This document shows positions 53,650 through 62,289 of a DNA stretch of 64,000 bases, in pieces (positions within the stretch are counted from its first letter, which is position 1; each line of letters begins with the position of its first letter). The position numbers and the translations under genes are program-made. The notes below the pieces were generated by a model. The model saw only the letters and a program-made list of their open reading frames with translations, had not been told where the DNA came from and searched no databases. Source of the DNA: CBDHHC01 sp050633205 (GTDB lineage: Bacteria; Pseudomonadota; Alphaproteobacteria; Rhizobiales; CBDHHC01). Location: assembly GCA_050633205.1 (NCBI GenBank), contig JBOEGA010000018.1:5585-69584 (forward strand), in the 5' to 3' direction.

Positions 53650-53872
53650 ACAGAACTCCAAGTAACTCTGTGAAAACCGTAGAGGAATTATGTTAAAAAA
53701 CTATTCTCACTAAAATTCAAAGGTCACTTAACGATGTTAAGAAGGAGCAGAGAACCTATATTGAACAACACGGGTCAAGCTGGTAAAGTGCCTCTATAAT
53801 AATGAATAAAACGTGGTAATATCAATATCTTAGAAAATTGATAGCAGCCCTCCAGTACAAGCCATAAGCAAA

Positions 53873-54670
53873 ATGAAAAATGAATTTAGGCATTTCCTGA
53901 TCACACGGTTTAGCATGGGAGTTAAATCAGGTTTTCCAGAGCAGAATTCCCGGATCGAATGGATGAAGCGACGCATTGAAATTTTCGAGAAGATTACGTT
54001 GCCGTCAGTTCTGGCGCAAAAAGAAAAGAACTTCACCTGGCTCGTCCTGTTTGATCCAAGCGTAAAAGACGAGCACTCGGATTTCATACAAAAGCTTGAA
54101 AACATTAGCTTTTGTATCCCTGTATATTCAGAGGATGGGCTTCTCCCCACGATAAAAAATAAAATCTCTGAAACTACCCCAGCTGACATCAGGCATATCA
54201 TTACCACACGACTGGATAACGACGATGCTATTCATCAGGATTATATCAAAGACCTTCAATCCAACTTCACACCAAACCAGAATTACATCATAAACTTCTC
54301 TGAAGGTTTCTCTTATTCAGATGAAATGGCGAGCATATTCAACAGAAACATGACGATGTTCGCCAGTTTCTTTGAATGTCTGGACAATGGCGAACTACAA
54401 ACTGTCTATTGCGCTCCTCACCCCGCCCTGAGAAAAGTCGCACCAGTAAAGCACATACACAGCAAGCCCATGTACATTTACTACCACCACAGTATCAATG
54501 TCTCGGGTAATAAGCTGAATCTAACACCAAAATCGAAGCTTATTCTGGATTTCATAGCCCACTTCCTCTGCAAAAAAATCCCGTTACTCAATAAATATCT
54601 GCGCTACAGCTACAGAATTCAAATTAGCAAAGACCACCCTCAACTGGCTTTATTTAATACCAGGCTCTAG
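53873..54670 (+). CDS. Putative rhamnosyl transferase-like glycosyltransferase (PF11316 type)
   Basis: 265 residues. FLITRFSMGV, EWMKRRIEIFEKITLPSVLAQ, TWLVLFDPSV and the DxD-like TTRLDNDDAIHQDYI match the family annotated as putative rhamnosyl transferase. The C-terminal part is basic and aromatic. It would be cytosolic, acting in surface polysaccharide assembly. It is a lone gene without other glycan genes around, so it may have been acquired. Confidence 0.82.
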   Translation: MKNEFRHFLITRFSMGVKSGFPEQNSRIEWMKRRIEIFEKITLPSVLAQKEKNFTWLVLFDPSVKDEHSDFIQKLENISFCIPVYSEDGLLPTIKNKISETTPADIRHIITTRLDNDDAIHQDYIKDLQSNFTPNQNYIINFSEGFSYSDEMASIFNRNMTMFASFFECLDNGELQTVYCAPHPALRKVAPVKHIHSKPMYIYYHHSINVSGNKLNLTPKSKLILDFIAHFLCKKIPLLNKYLRYSYRIQISKDHPQLALFNTRL

Positions 54671-54714
54671 GGCAGTGAAAGAGTGCCACCTGAGAACACC
54701 AGGTGGCTACTCTT

Positions 54715-55116
54715 CTATTTTTGAAACGCAAGCTCCCAGTTAACCACACGCCCATCCGTATACGTACTCTTGATATTCATTGTCATACGACTACCAAAAA
54801 TACCAAATGTCAGATGCCGCCGTGCTACACCCTGAACATAAAATGCCCTGTACCCTGCTGGATCCTGATGAGCCCTGCGTGAACCCCAATCACAATTCTG
54901 CGGATGACACTTGCCAAATACCTGAATATAAAACTGCTCCAGGCCATTATTCAGACATTTACGCCAATATACATAAGGCACACTATTCGTGTTGGGATCT
55001 GTATTGGTCCAGGTTTCAGTTGTGCATATTGGATTGGCTTTAACTGATACCGGCTGAACAGATGACAATATAAAAAGAAAACTCAGACAAACAAAAACAG
55101 CTCTTAAAAATTTCAC
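54715..55116 (-). CDS. Secreted cysteine-containing protein of unknown function
   Basis: 133 residues. A signal peptide of about 28 residues ends VKA. The mature part has four Cys (ICTTETW, RKCLNNG, GKCHPQNCDWGSRRAHQ), probably two disulfides, and a beta-rich C-terminal half (MTMNIKSTYTDGRVVNWELAF). The CHPxxCDWG motif recurs in small secreted bacterial proteins that have no assigned role. It is convergent with the glycosyltransferase. Confidence 0.65.
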   Translation of the reverse strand: MKFLRAVFVCLSFLFILSSVQPVSVKANPICTTETWTNTDPNTNSVPYVYWRKCLNNGLEQFYIQVFGKCHPQNCDWGSRRAHQDPAGYRAFYVQGVARRHLTFGIFGSRMTMNIKSTYTDGRVVNWELAFQK

Positions 55117-55129
55117 TTATAACCACTCC

Positions 55130-55669
55130 CTACTCAATATCCGCATCAATCAGAACAGCACATAACAATGCAGGCTCATTCCCCTTGTTAATCCAGGCAT
55201 GATTTGTTGCCTGCTGTACGACAACATCAAATGGCTTGAGATCCCGCTCTTCCTCATCAAGCATCAACGTGACATGACCTGACAGCAGGATAATATAATC
55301 AATAGTCTTCGTTTTATGCATTGCCGGATGCCGTGAGGTATCTACCCGTTCATGAGAAGCTCCCATGCCAGCAAATCGCTTAGCTATAATCTCCTCAAGC
55401 TGTTCATGAGAAATAGAAGGATCGACTGGCGGAACAACAAACCACCTGAAATTACTACCTCTGGCAACGGGAGATAAATTAACCTCCATCAAACCACGAT
55501 CATCCGTATCACTGGTATCCTGAACCCCTCCGTCAATATTCCAGACCTCATACAGGTTCCCATTTAACCGCGCTTCAGGACCATCATGCATGACAACCGA
55601 CCTGCCCTCAGCATTATGCCCTGTCACCACACGCCTCAACTCAAACCCCGACCTTGCTTCACCAGCCAT
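55130..55669 (-). CDS. Cupin-domain protein
   Basis: 179 residues with a single cupin barrel in the C-terminal half: KTIDYIILLSGHVTLMLDEEERDLKPFDVVVQQATNHAWINKG. The second cupin motif (PFDxxxxQxxxHxW) is present, and a metal site is plausible through the His. The N-terminal half begins FELRRVVTGHNAEGRSVV, shared with small-molecule-induced cupins near regulators. The substrate is unknown. It is 13 bases upstream of the secreted-protein gene and on the same strand. Confidence 0.82.
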   Translation of the reverse strand: MAGEARSGFELRRVVTGHNAEGRSVVMHDGPEARLNGNLYEVWNIDGGVQDTSDTDDRGLMEVNLSPVARGSNFRWFVVPPVDPSISHEQLEEIIAKRFAGMGASHERVDTSRHPAMHKTKTIDYIILLSGHVTLMLDEEERDLKPFDVVVQQATNHAWINKGNEPALLCAVLIDADIE

Positions 55670-55883
55670 CTGCTGTTCCTCGCTAATTATAATATGTTCA
55701 GCTATTAAGAATAAAAGCCTGCCACATCTGGATCAGACAGGAACATTCACAATTAGTGGTGCCAGGAAATAAAGACTTAGACAACAAAACCTTAAACACC
55801 GTCACAAAACAGTATTTAACCGAATATTACTCTCACTCATATAAACTCCCGCCATATACCAGAGGCTACGAGGGGTAATATCC

Positions 55884-56605
55884 ATGCGCTTTATATTCAA
55901 AATTCTCACAGTTAACTTCATCATGATACTCGGAACACTTTCAGCACATTCAGAAGAATGTATGAAAATCGCCAGCAATCCAAATTCCAGCAAAGCAATA
56001 GCCGTATTAACACCCGGTATTCAGATGGCTTTCCAGAAGGCAAAAATCTGCGTGGACTATGTGACATTGCCCAGCGCACGTATCCAGAAATCTATGAAAG
56101 ATAGCAGCATTGATGGTGAATTCCTCGCAGCATTGATGGTGAATTCCTCAGGGTAAAAGCCTACATCAATCAAATGAAAGATCATGTCATAGCAGTCCCG
56201 ACCCCTGTAGCTGAAGGCAAGGGTGTTATAGTATCAAACGCAGCAGGTGATTTTAGTCCCAAATCCCTGGCAGATGTAGGAGACAGGATCATCGGAACTG
56301 TGCATGCAGTGAGATGGCACGAAGCTCTGAAGAAGCACCTCAAAACCCCGAGAACAAGTGCAAAATACGGACTTCTGATCAAACAGTTAATGGCAAACCG
56401 TATCGACGGCTTCCTGATAGACAACGTCACACTCGGGCGGATAATCAAGGCAAATGTCATCTCAAAAGATAAACTCCGCATAAGCCCCCCAATCCTTGAC
56501 CTTTCTGCCTACGTCCTGCTGCACAAGAAAAATGCCAAATTCATCCCAGATCTGGACAAGGCAATCAAATCAGTGAAACTGGAAGGCGGTTTCACTCTGA
56601 AATAG
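55884..56605 (+). pseudogene. Periplasmic solute-binding-like protein broken by a 23-bp tandem duplication
   Basis: The first part (from ATG 55884) has a signal peptide and a binding-protein start (ECMKIASNPNSSKAIAVLTPG) but ends at 56156 after ALMVNSSG. A 23-bp sequence at 56104-56126 is repeated exactly at 56127-56149. Deleting one copy restores a single frame SSIDGEFLRVKAYINQMKD into the second part (to 56605: DGFLIDNVTLGRII, DLSAYVLLHKKNAKF). The repaired product would be about 230 residues. The break looks very recent because both parts are otherwise intact. Confidence 0.88.
56104..56149 (+). repeat. Exact 23-bp tandem duplication
   Basis: Two identical adjacent copies, starting GCAGCATTGATGG and ending GAATTCCTC, shift the reading frame by two bases. 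Confidence 0.97.
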
Positions 56606-56616
56606 TTACACCAACG

Positions 56617-56647
56617 GTCCGGTGCAGGCTGGAAGCCCGCACCGGAC
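56617..56647 (+). terminator. Long hairpin after the binding-protein pseudogene
   Basis: GTCCGGTGC/GCACCGGAC encloses an inner GGCT/AGCC stem. No U-tract follows, so it may act as a Rho-assisted or processing structure. Confidence 0.5.
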
Positions 56648-56822
56648 AGACTGCACCCGATAAAAACCTTTTCTCTCAGTAGTCAGGTTTGTTCCGAATA
56701 GATCAACTTGCACACATTTTCCCTGCTAGAATATACTTACAGGTTGACCCTATCCCCAGAAACACATCCAGAATTGAGTTAGAAATCTCCCTGCTTTAAA
56801 CTATCAACCAGGAGATTTTGAC

Positions 56823-57089
56823 ATGAAGAAAAAGCGTTTTACAGAAGAGCAGATTATTTCGATACTGCGTGAAGCTGAGGCTGGCGTCAGCGTTGCAGAT
56901 CTTTGCCGCAAGCATGGGGTGTCAAATGCCAGTTTTTACAAATGGCGCAGCAAGTATGGTGGTATGGATGTGTCTGATGCGAGAAAACTAAAACAGCTTG
57001 AAGAGGAGAACAGCAAACTCAAGCGATTACTGGCGGAAGCCATGTTGGATAAGGTTGTTCTTGAGGACGTTCTCTCAAAAAAGTGGTAA
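56823..57089 (+). CDS. IS3-family transposase OrfA
   Basis: An 88-residue HTH protein (KKKRFTEEQIISILREAEAG, VADLCRKHGVSNASFYKWRSKYGG) with a C-terminal leucine-zipper-like LKQLEEENSKLKRLLAEAM. It binds the IS ends. Ribosomes slip back one base on the heptamer AAAAAAG (57077-57083) near its end to make the fused OrfAB transposase. This matches the IS407 group more than IS2 or IS150. Confidence 0.95.
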   Translation: MKKKRFTEEQIISILREAEAGVSVADLCRKHGVSNASFYKWRSKYGGMDVSDARKLKQLEEENSKLKRLLAEAMLDKVVLEDVLSKKW

Positions 57090-57913
57090 AGCCTGCATCG
57101 CGCCGCCTTGCCGTTGACTACATTAGGAAGCATTACGCTTTCAGTCAGCGCAGGGCTTGTGAATTGGTGAAGTTACACCGTTCAACAGCCCGGTACATCT
57201 CCCGCCGTTCTGATGACAGTGTACTTCGGCAAAGACTGAAAGAGCTTGCAGGCAAACACCACCGTTTCGGTTATCCGCGGTTACATATTTTATTGCGCCG
57301 TGAAGGTCATATAATCAATCGTAAAAAGACCTACCGCCTTTATAAAGAAGAGAAATTACAGGTAAAGCAACGTAAAAAGCGCAGGCGCAGGGCTGTTTGC
57401 CGAATGCCGCTGGCTGTTCCAGCGAAAGCGAATGATTGCTGGTCAATGGATTTTGTCTCTGATCAGCTCATGGATGGACGACGGTTCCGATTACTTACAG
57501 TCATTGATAATTTTACCCGTGAGTGCAAAGCGATCCTTGTGGCACCATCCCTCTCAGGACAGCGAGTGGTACGCCATCTGGAGGGGCTGTTATCTCGGCA
57601 GGGAAAGCCCAATGCTGTCCTGACAGATAATGGTTCTGAATTTACCAGCCATGCGATGTTTCGATGGACAAGGGATACTCATATCCGGCACAGTTTTATC
57701 GATCCGGGCAAGCCTTCTCAAAACGGTTTTATCGAGAGTTTTAATGGTCGTCTGAGAGACGAGTGTCTGAACGAACATGTATTTTCCTCACTCACAGAAG
57801 CACAGGTGATCATCGAAAAATGGAGAAAACACTACAACACAGAAAGACCTCACAGTTCACTCGGATGGCTCTGTCCGAAAGAGTTTAAGTTGCAACTGGA
57901 CAAAGCTGCATAA
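57083..57913 (+). CDS. IS3-family transposase OrfB (DDE integrase domain)
   Basis: 276 residues from GTG 57083, overlapping orfA by 7 bases in the -1 frame and normally made as an OrfAB fusion. The DDE triad lies in WSMDFVSD, LTDNGSEFTS and NGFIESFNGRLRDECLN. The C-terminal YNTERPHSSLGWLCPKEF is the IS3 family tail. All catalytic residues are intact. Confidence 0.96.
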   Translation: MVKPASRRLAVDYIRKHYAFSQRRACELVKLHRSTARYISRRSDDSVLRQRLKELAGKHHRFGYPRLHILLRREGHIINRKKTYRLYKEEKLQVKQRKKRRRRAVCRMPLAVPAKANDCWSMDFVSDQLMDGRRFRLLTVIDNFTRECKAILVAPSLSGQRVVRHLEGLLSRQGKPNAVLTDNGSEFTSHAMFRWTRDTHIRHSFIDPGKPSQNGFIESFNGRLRDECLNEHVFSSLTEAQVIIEKWRKHYNTERPHSSLGWLCPKEFKLQLDKAA

Positions 57914-57995
57914 CGTGATTTAGATTTGGGATGTTTCTAACTTAGAAATGGACTTATGTAGGGGATAGGGTCACTGGCTTGGATTATCCTGAAAC

Positions 57996-58649
57996 TTAAA
58001 ATGGCAATGCTTCATCAAACCCGTTACTATCTGAAAAGCCCATAAAAAACTGACCAAAATCAGTAATTACATACCCCCTCTCCTGCAATTCAACAAGCTG
58101 CAAATCAATTAAGTATGAAATCCATTGACCAAAGGAAGTGTGAACATCTCCCAAACCTGCAGTAAATAATCTTGCTTCATGTTCATCATAAATAGCATAA
58201 AGCGCCTCTCTATTTCTGGATTTACCGTCTTTTAAATGTCTCAATAAAGAGATTTGCGTACCAAAAATATACCTTGCTACCGAGAAACAATTTGCTTGCA
58301 TTTCTTGTAATGCTGCAAATCTAACTAAGTGCTCACGAATATCCATTTCACTAAAGTTATAATTTTTTTCACAGTCAACAATATCTCTATATATCTTCGC
58401 CTCAAGAGGTTCTAAAAATTTTACTGGTTCCAAATTGTTGACCGTAACTTCATACTCTTGATGCATTTTTTTATTCACTTTATCTGCAGATTGCTTGGGA
58501 GGTGTCGCTTCCGCCCCCGAAGGCCCTACTTTTGTTAATCGATTCAAAAAATTAGATATCGGTTGATAAAAATACAAAACACAGAAAAGCGTTACAAGTG
58601 GCCAAGATATTTGTGAAATAAAGGTTAGTATTACCTGTAAATTATTCAT
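57996..58649 (-). CDS. Uncharacterised membrane-anchored protein next to the IS
   Basis: About 217 residues (ATG 58649; ATG 58664 is an alternative). An N-terminal helix ISWPLVTLFCVLYFYQPI anchors it; the following KVGPSGAEATPPKQ resembles the juxtamembrane linker of small accessory membrane proteins. The remainder is helical and soluble (YRDIVDCEKNYNFSEMDIREHLVRF split by family; LLRHLKDG, FGQWISYLIDLQLVELQERGYVITDFG, a winged-helix-like end). I recognise no family. It lies between the IS and the riboswitch and is AT-richer than thiC, suggesting acquisition. Confidence 0.6.
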   Translation of the reverse strand: MNNLQVILTFISQISWPLVTLFCVLYFYQPISNFLNRLTKVGPSGAEATPPKQSADKVNKKMHQEYEVTVNNLEPVKFLEPLEAKIYRDIVDCEKNYNFSEMDIREHLVRFAALQEMQANCFSVARYIFGTQISLLRHLKDGKSRNREALYAIYDEHEARLFTAGLGDVHTSFGQWISYLIDLQLVELQERGYVITDFGQFFMGFSDSNGFDEALPF

Positions 58650-58761
58650 TCTGCATTCTTCCAAAAAGCTATAAACAGAAAAACGCTAGTACAACGATTC
58701 GTTCATTATGTTAAATTTAACAGACATTACTTCCCCACACCCCAAAAACCCGCTATCATAC

Positions 58762-59010
58762 CCCACACACCGAGGGGTGCAGGTACACCTGCTGAGATGG
58801 CGCGAACCAACACGCTGAACCCTTAGATCATGTCGCATAATACGGTGTGGTGAGTCGAAAATGGTGTCTCACGAGAACCGGAGCGCAGCGTACTAAACGT
58901 ACGTGAGCACCGGAAGCGCAGGGAGATGCCATTTGCAGGCCACCACAGCGGATTAGGCGGCATGATCGACACCTGATCCAGATAATACTGGCGTAGGGAC
59001 GGAAACATAC
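58762..59010 (+). promoter_or_regulatory. TPP (thiamine pyrophosphate) riboswitch of thiC, interrupted by a palindromic insert
   Basis: The 5' half has the P2 strand GAGGGGTGC, P3 hairpin CAGGT/ACCTG, the conserved CTGAGATGG and P2' AACCCTTAGA (up to 58827). The 3' half resumes at 58971 with ACCTGATCCAGATAATACTGG and GCGTAGGGA, the P4/P5 sequence. In ordinary TPP riboswitches these halves adjoin (CCCTT-GAACCTGATC). Here 142 bases of inverted repeat separate them. All ligand-contacting segments seem conserved, so it may still fold with the insert as an extra arm. It precedes thiC by about 70 bases. Confidence 0.9.
58826..58967. repeat. 142-bp imperfect palindrome (MITE-like) inside the TPP riboswitch
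   Basis: The outer GATCATG/CATGATC, TGTGGTG/CCACCACA, AAATGG/CCATTT and TCTC/GAGA pairs, with inner CCGG and GCGCA blocks and a central CGTAC-TAAAC-GTACG, make one long foldback. It has no ORF worth calling. Arm identity looks like about three quarters over 68 bases by eye. Confidence 0.85.
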
Positions 59011-59080
59011 AAAAGCAATACCGACCTAAGCACCCGTGCATCTGGCTCTATAACGTAATACGTAAACAGGAGCTAAGATC

Positions 59081-60937
59081 TTGAACATACACGACAAAGA
59101 CATAAAAAGCCCGGAAGTCACCACAGGACCACTCCCGGCCTCTAAAAAAATCTACACATCCCCCGAAGGCCATAAGGACGTTAAAGTCCCTTTCCGCGAA
59201 ATCGCGCTGACAGACCCGGACAACCCGACATTCCAGGTCTATGATACCTCCGGTCCCTACTCTGATCCTGATCACACAGTCGATGTCGAAAAAGGCCTGC
59301 CTGCACTACGCACCGAATGGATTAAAGGGCGTGGCGGCGTGGAAGAATACGAAGGCCGCGAAATCAAACCCGAAGACAACGGCAACGCCGGCAAACAACT
59401 GGCCCGCGAATTCCCAGTTAAAAATCAGCCATTACGCGGTCTGGACGGTTCACCCGTAACCCAGCTTGAGTTTGCCCGCGCCGGTATCATCACGAAAGAA
59501 ATGATCTATATCGCCCACCGCGAAAATCATGGCCGCAAACAGGCCCTTGAACAGGCTGGCGCGAAAATAGAAGACGGTGAAAGCTTTGGCGCAGACATCC
59601 CCGAATTCATCACACCGGAATTCATCCGCAAGGAAGTCGCAGAAGGCCGCGCCGTTATCCCGGCCAACATCAATCACCCTGAAATTGAGCCAATGATCAT
59701 CGGCCGTAATTTTCTCGTGAAAATCAACGCCAATATCGGCAACTCTGCAGTAACCTCTTCTGTCGAGGAAGAAGTCGAAAAAATGGTATGGGCTACCAGA
59801 TGGGGCGCAGACACAGTTATGGACCTCTCGACTGGTCGCAACATCCATAACACCCGCGAATGGATATTGCGCAACTCACCTGCTCCAATAGGAACCGTAC
59901 CAATTTATCAGGCCCTCGAAAAATGTGACGGCGACCCGGTCAAACTCACATGGGAACTCTACCGCGACACGCTGATTGAACAATGCGAACAGGGCGTTGA
60001 CTATTTCACAATCCACGCCGGCGTCCGTCTGCCATATATCCATCTCACAGCAGACCGCGTTACAGGCATTGTCTCCCGTGGTGGTTCCATCATGGCCAAA
60101 TGGTGCCTGGCCCACCATCAGGAAAGCTTCCTCTACACCAAATTTGACGAAATCTGCGATATCATGCGCGCCTACGATGTCACCTTCTCATTAGGTGATG
60201 GCCTTCGCCCCGGCTCAATAGCCGACGCCAACGACCGCGCTCAGTTCGCAGAACTGGAAACCCTCGGCGAGCTGACAAAAATCGCATGGGAAAAAGGCTG
60301 TCAGGTCATGATCGAAGGCCCCGGCCATGTACCAATGCACAAAATCAAGATCAACATGGACAAGCAGCTCCGCGAATGTGGTGAAGCTCCGTTCTATACG
60401 CTTGGTCCATTGACGACAGACATCGCCCCCGGCTACGACCACATCACATCCGGTATCGGCGCTGCGATGATCGGCTGGTTTGGTACGGCCATGCTCTGCT
60501 ACGTAACACCAAAAGAGCATCTGGGTCTCCCCAACAGGGAAGACGTAAAAGTCGGTGTAATCACCTATAAAATCGCCGCCCACGCCGCTGACCTTGCTAA
60601 AGGCCACCCGGCTGCCCAGCTCCGCGACGACGCCCTTTCAAAAGCCCGTTTCGATTTCCGCTGGGAAGACCAGTTCAATCTCGGCCTCGACCCGGAAACA
60701 GCCAGATCCTACCACGACGAAACTCTCCCGAAGGACGCCCACAAGGTAGCTCACTTCTGCTCTATGTGCGGCCCTAAATTCTGCTCAATGAAAATCACGC
60801 AGGACGTAAGAGATTACGCTGCCGAAAAGGAAAAACAGGAACAGGGAATGAAAGACATGAGCGACCAGTTCCTGCAACTCGGCGCCGAAGTCTACATCTC
60901 GGAAGATGCCGTGAAGAAAAGTAACGAAGCTCTGTAA
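59081..60937 (+). CDS. thiC: Phosphomethylpyrimidine synthase ThiC
   Basis: A radical SAM enzyme that rearranges AIR into HMP phosphate, the pyrimidine half of thiamine. 618 residues from TTG 59081, with AGGAG (59068-59072) 8 bases before. NFLVKINANIGNSAV, GADTVMDLSTG, RGGSIMAKWCLAHH and EGPGHVP mark the barrel. The C-terminal cluster motif is CSMCGPKFCSM (C-x2-C-x4-C). The coding sequence is visibly more GC-rich than its neighbours. It is controlled by the TPP riboswitch upstream; no other thi genes are in the window. Confidence 0.97.
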   Translation: MNIHDKDIKSPEVTTGPLPASKKIYTSPEGHKDVKVPFREIALTDPDNPTFQVYDTSGPYSDPDHTVDVEKGLPALRTEWIKGRGGVEEYEGREIKPEDNGNAGKQLAREFPVKNQPLRGLDGSPVTQLEFARAGIITKEMIYIAHRENHGRKQALEQAGAKIEDGESFGADIPEFITPEFIRKEVAEGRAVIPANINHPEIEPMIIGRNFLVKINANIGNSAVTSSVEEEVEKMVWATRWGADTVMDLSTGRNIHNTREWILRNSPAPIGTVPIYQALEKCDGDPVKLTWELYRDTLIEQCEQGVDYFTIHAGVRLPYIHLTADRVTGIVSRGGSIMAKWCLAHHQESFLYTKFDEICDIMRAYDVTFSLGDGLRPGSIADANDRAQFAELETLGELTKIAWEKGCQVMIEGPGHVPMHKIKINMDKQLRECGEAPFYTLGPLTTDIAPGYDHITSGIGAAMIGWFGTAMLCYVTPKEHLGLPNREDVKVGVITYKIAAHAADLAKGHPAAQLRDDALSKARFDFRWEDQFNLGLDPETARSYHDETLPKDAHKVAHFCSMCGPKFCSMKITQDVRDYAAEKEKQEQGMKDMSDQFLQLGAEVYISEDAVKKSNEAL

Positions 60938-60951
60938 CAGACACAAAACCC

Positions 60952-61020
60952 GCTCCCCCCTTCTTCCCTCCCCCCCTCGCGGGGGAAGTACCCTGCGCAA
61001 GCAGGGGGATGGGGGGACAA
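60952..61020. repeat. GC-rich palindromic repeat after thiC
   Basis: Three interleaved inverted segments: CCCCC-TCGC-GGGGG, CCCTGC-GCAA-GCAGGG and the outer CCCCCC/GGGGGG. It may terminate thiC. The composition, unlike the surrounding AT-rich DNA, suggests a dispersed repeat unit. Confidence 0.75.
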
Positions 61021-61108
61021 ACAAAGTAACTTTTCCCCGTTCCCTACCCGTCAAATTTGTCATATTATATGCTCAATAAATAATACCGCACAGGTGGGAG
61101 GGCACAGC

Positions 61109-61399
61109 ATGTCGGTCTTTATCATAGGACACATCAAGATATTAAACGAAGCCAAATACAGAATTTATGAAGCACAGCTTCCAGAAATTCTGCACCGGTT
61201 TGGCGCCAGAGTTCTGGCTGTAGACCCATCACCAAGAGTGCTCGAAGGTCACTGGCCCTTCGACGAGGTTGTCCTCATTGAGTTCTACGACACCAACCAC
61301 GCCAAACAGACTCTGACAGACCCCACATATCTTAATATCCTGCAGGAGCGCATAGAAGGCGCTGAAGTCGTAGGCCTGCTGGTTCAGGGAATGCAATAA
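61109..61399 (+). CDS. DUF1330 family protein
   Basis: A 96-residue ferredoxin-like/dimeric alpha-beta barrel protein from ATG 61109 (GGGAGGG at 61096-61102 decides the start). IIGHIKILNEAKYRIYEAQ, GARVLAVDPSPRVLEGHWPF and VVLIEFYD are the family pattern. Function is unknown. It is convergent with a hydrolase gene, 2 bases apart. Confidence 0.88.
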   Translation: MSVFIIGHIKILNEAKYRIYEAQLPEILHRFGARVLAVDPSPRVLEGHWPFDEVVLIEFYDTNHAKQTLTDPTYLNILQERIEGAEVVGLLVQGMQ

Positions 61400-61401
61400 T
61401 A

Positions 61402-62253
61402 TCAACGACCTTCACCGGGCGAGGACATCTGGCTCCCGCCCGCAATACCACCCTGCAAAAAAGCCCCGACCTTCTCAATACAAACATCCGACCGCAATAA
61501 TTGCTCATGCCCGGCATCTGTCGTAATTAACACCTTCACCTCAAGCCAGTACTGCCGGATATTCTCCAGATCCCCCGGTTCAAGATATTTATCATTCTCG
61601 TCATAAACCAGCAGCAGATTATTGCCTGTCTCAAAATCAAAACAATGGGCAACAATATCGTCCCATTCACAGCCAAACTGACGGCCCAGAAAATCCTGAT
61701 AGCCTCCGATAACTTTCTCCGGTGGCTGAATCTTTTTTCTCATCACCTTGATCGGCGGATAAGGATAGCTGGGTGTTGCAATACATACATACTTCCGGGC
61801 CTTTAATCCATGCACCCGCCGCCCTGCCATCATACAGAGCCCCCCTGCAGAATGCCCCACATAAGCATAAATATCCTCGTTCAGCACACCCTCAAGCTGC
61901 TTCAGATCATCAATAAAACTCCGGAACCTGATCTTATCCCCCCTGGTGCTTCCATGTGCTGTAATGTCAGGTGCTACAACACAATAACCAGCCTTAACCA
62001 GCATATCCGCAATTTTGTACCATTGGGCAGCCACCCCGCCATATCCATGTACCAGAACAACAACTGGCCCCTGACCAGCCCGCCACGCATATTTCCCCAT
62101 ACCATAGGAAAACTGCTCAACACGTTCCATCCAGTCCTTCTCTTCGTCCCGGTAACGATACTCAAACTTCTTCCCCGCCAGAGCGACCAGTAGCCTGCTC
62201 CCCAGAAACCCTGGAAGCAGAAACAGAATCATCCTCAAAACTACCATCGTCAT
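61402..62253 (-). CDS. Alpha/beta hydrolase with N-terminal hydrophobic segment
   Basis: 283 residues. An N-terminal hydrophobic stretch (LRMILFLLPGFLGSRLLVAL) is followed by the fold: VVVLVHGYGGVAAQW, nucleophile AYVGHSAGGLCMM, Asp in LLVYDENDKYL and His in TTDAGHEQLL. The catalytic triad is complete and the substrate unknown. It is divergent from a TetR regulator with a palindromic operator between, so it is the likely regulated gene. Confidence 0.85.
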   Translation of the reverse strand: MTMVVLRMILFLLPGFLGSRLLVALAGKKFEYRYRDEEKDWMERVEQFSYGMGKYAWRAGQGPVVVLVHGYGGVAAQWYKIADMLVKAGYCVVAPDITAHGSTRGDKIRFRSFIDDLKQLEGVLNEDIYAYVGHSAGGLCMMAGRRVHGLKARKYVCIATPSYPYPPIKVMRKKIQPPEKVIGGYQDFLGRQFGCEWDDIVAHCFDFETGNNLLLVYDENDKYLEPGDLENIRQYWLEVKVLITTDAGHEQLLRSDVCIEKVGAFLQGGIAGGSQMSSPGEGR

Positions 62254-62289
62254 TTTTCCTTTGTTGTTTTTCAGTCCTGACGATAGAAT

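Larger units (their letters stand above)
56745..57973 (+). mobile_element. Intact IS3-family insertion sequence (IS407-group-like)
   Basis: A 1229-bp element bounded by inverted repeats starting TGACCCTATCCCC (56745-56757 and the complement at 57961-57973), with weaker similarity further in. It encodes OrfA and OrfB linked by a -1 frameshift site A AAA AAG at 57077-57083. All transposase motifs are intact, so it may be active. I see no clear target-site duplication (flanks AGGT and CTGG differ). Confidence 0.93.

Noticed and set aside
56741..57977. Target-site duplication of the IS
   Set aside because: Flanking AGGT and CTGG do not match; no direct repeat of 3-4 bases is clear.
58823..59041. 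72-codon minus-strand ORF across the riboswitch insert
   Set aside because: It spans the palindrome and conserved riboswitch bases; its product has no domain and the reading is explained by the RNA structure.
59450..60607. Minus-strand frames inside thiC
   Set aside because: Antisense frames caused by the high-GC codon usage of thiC; no recognisable protein.
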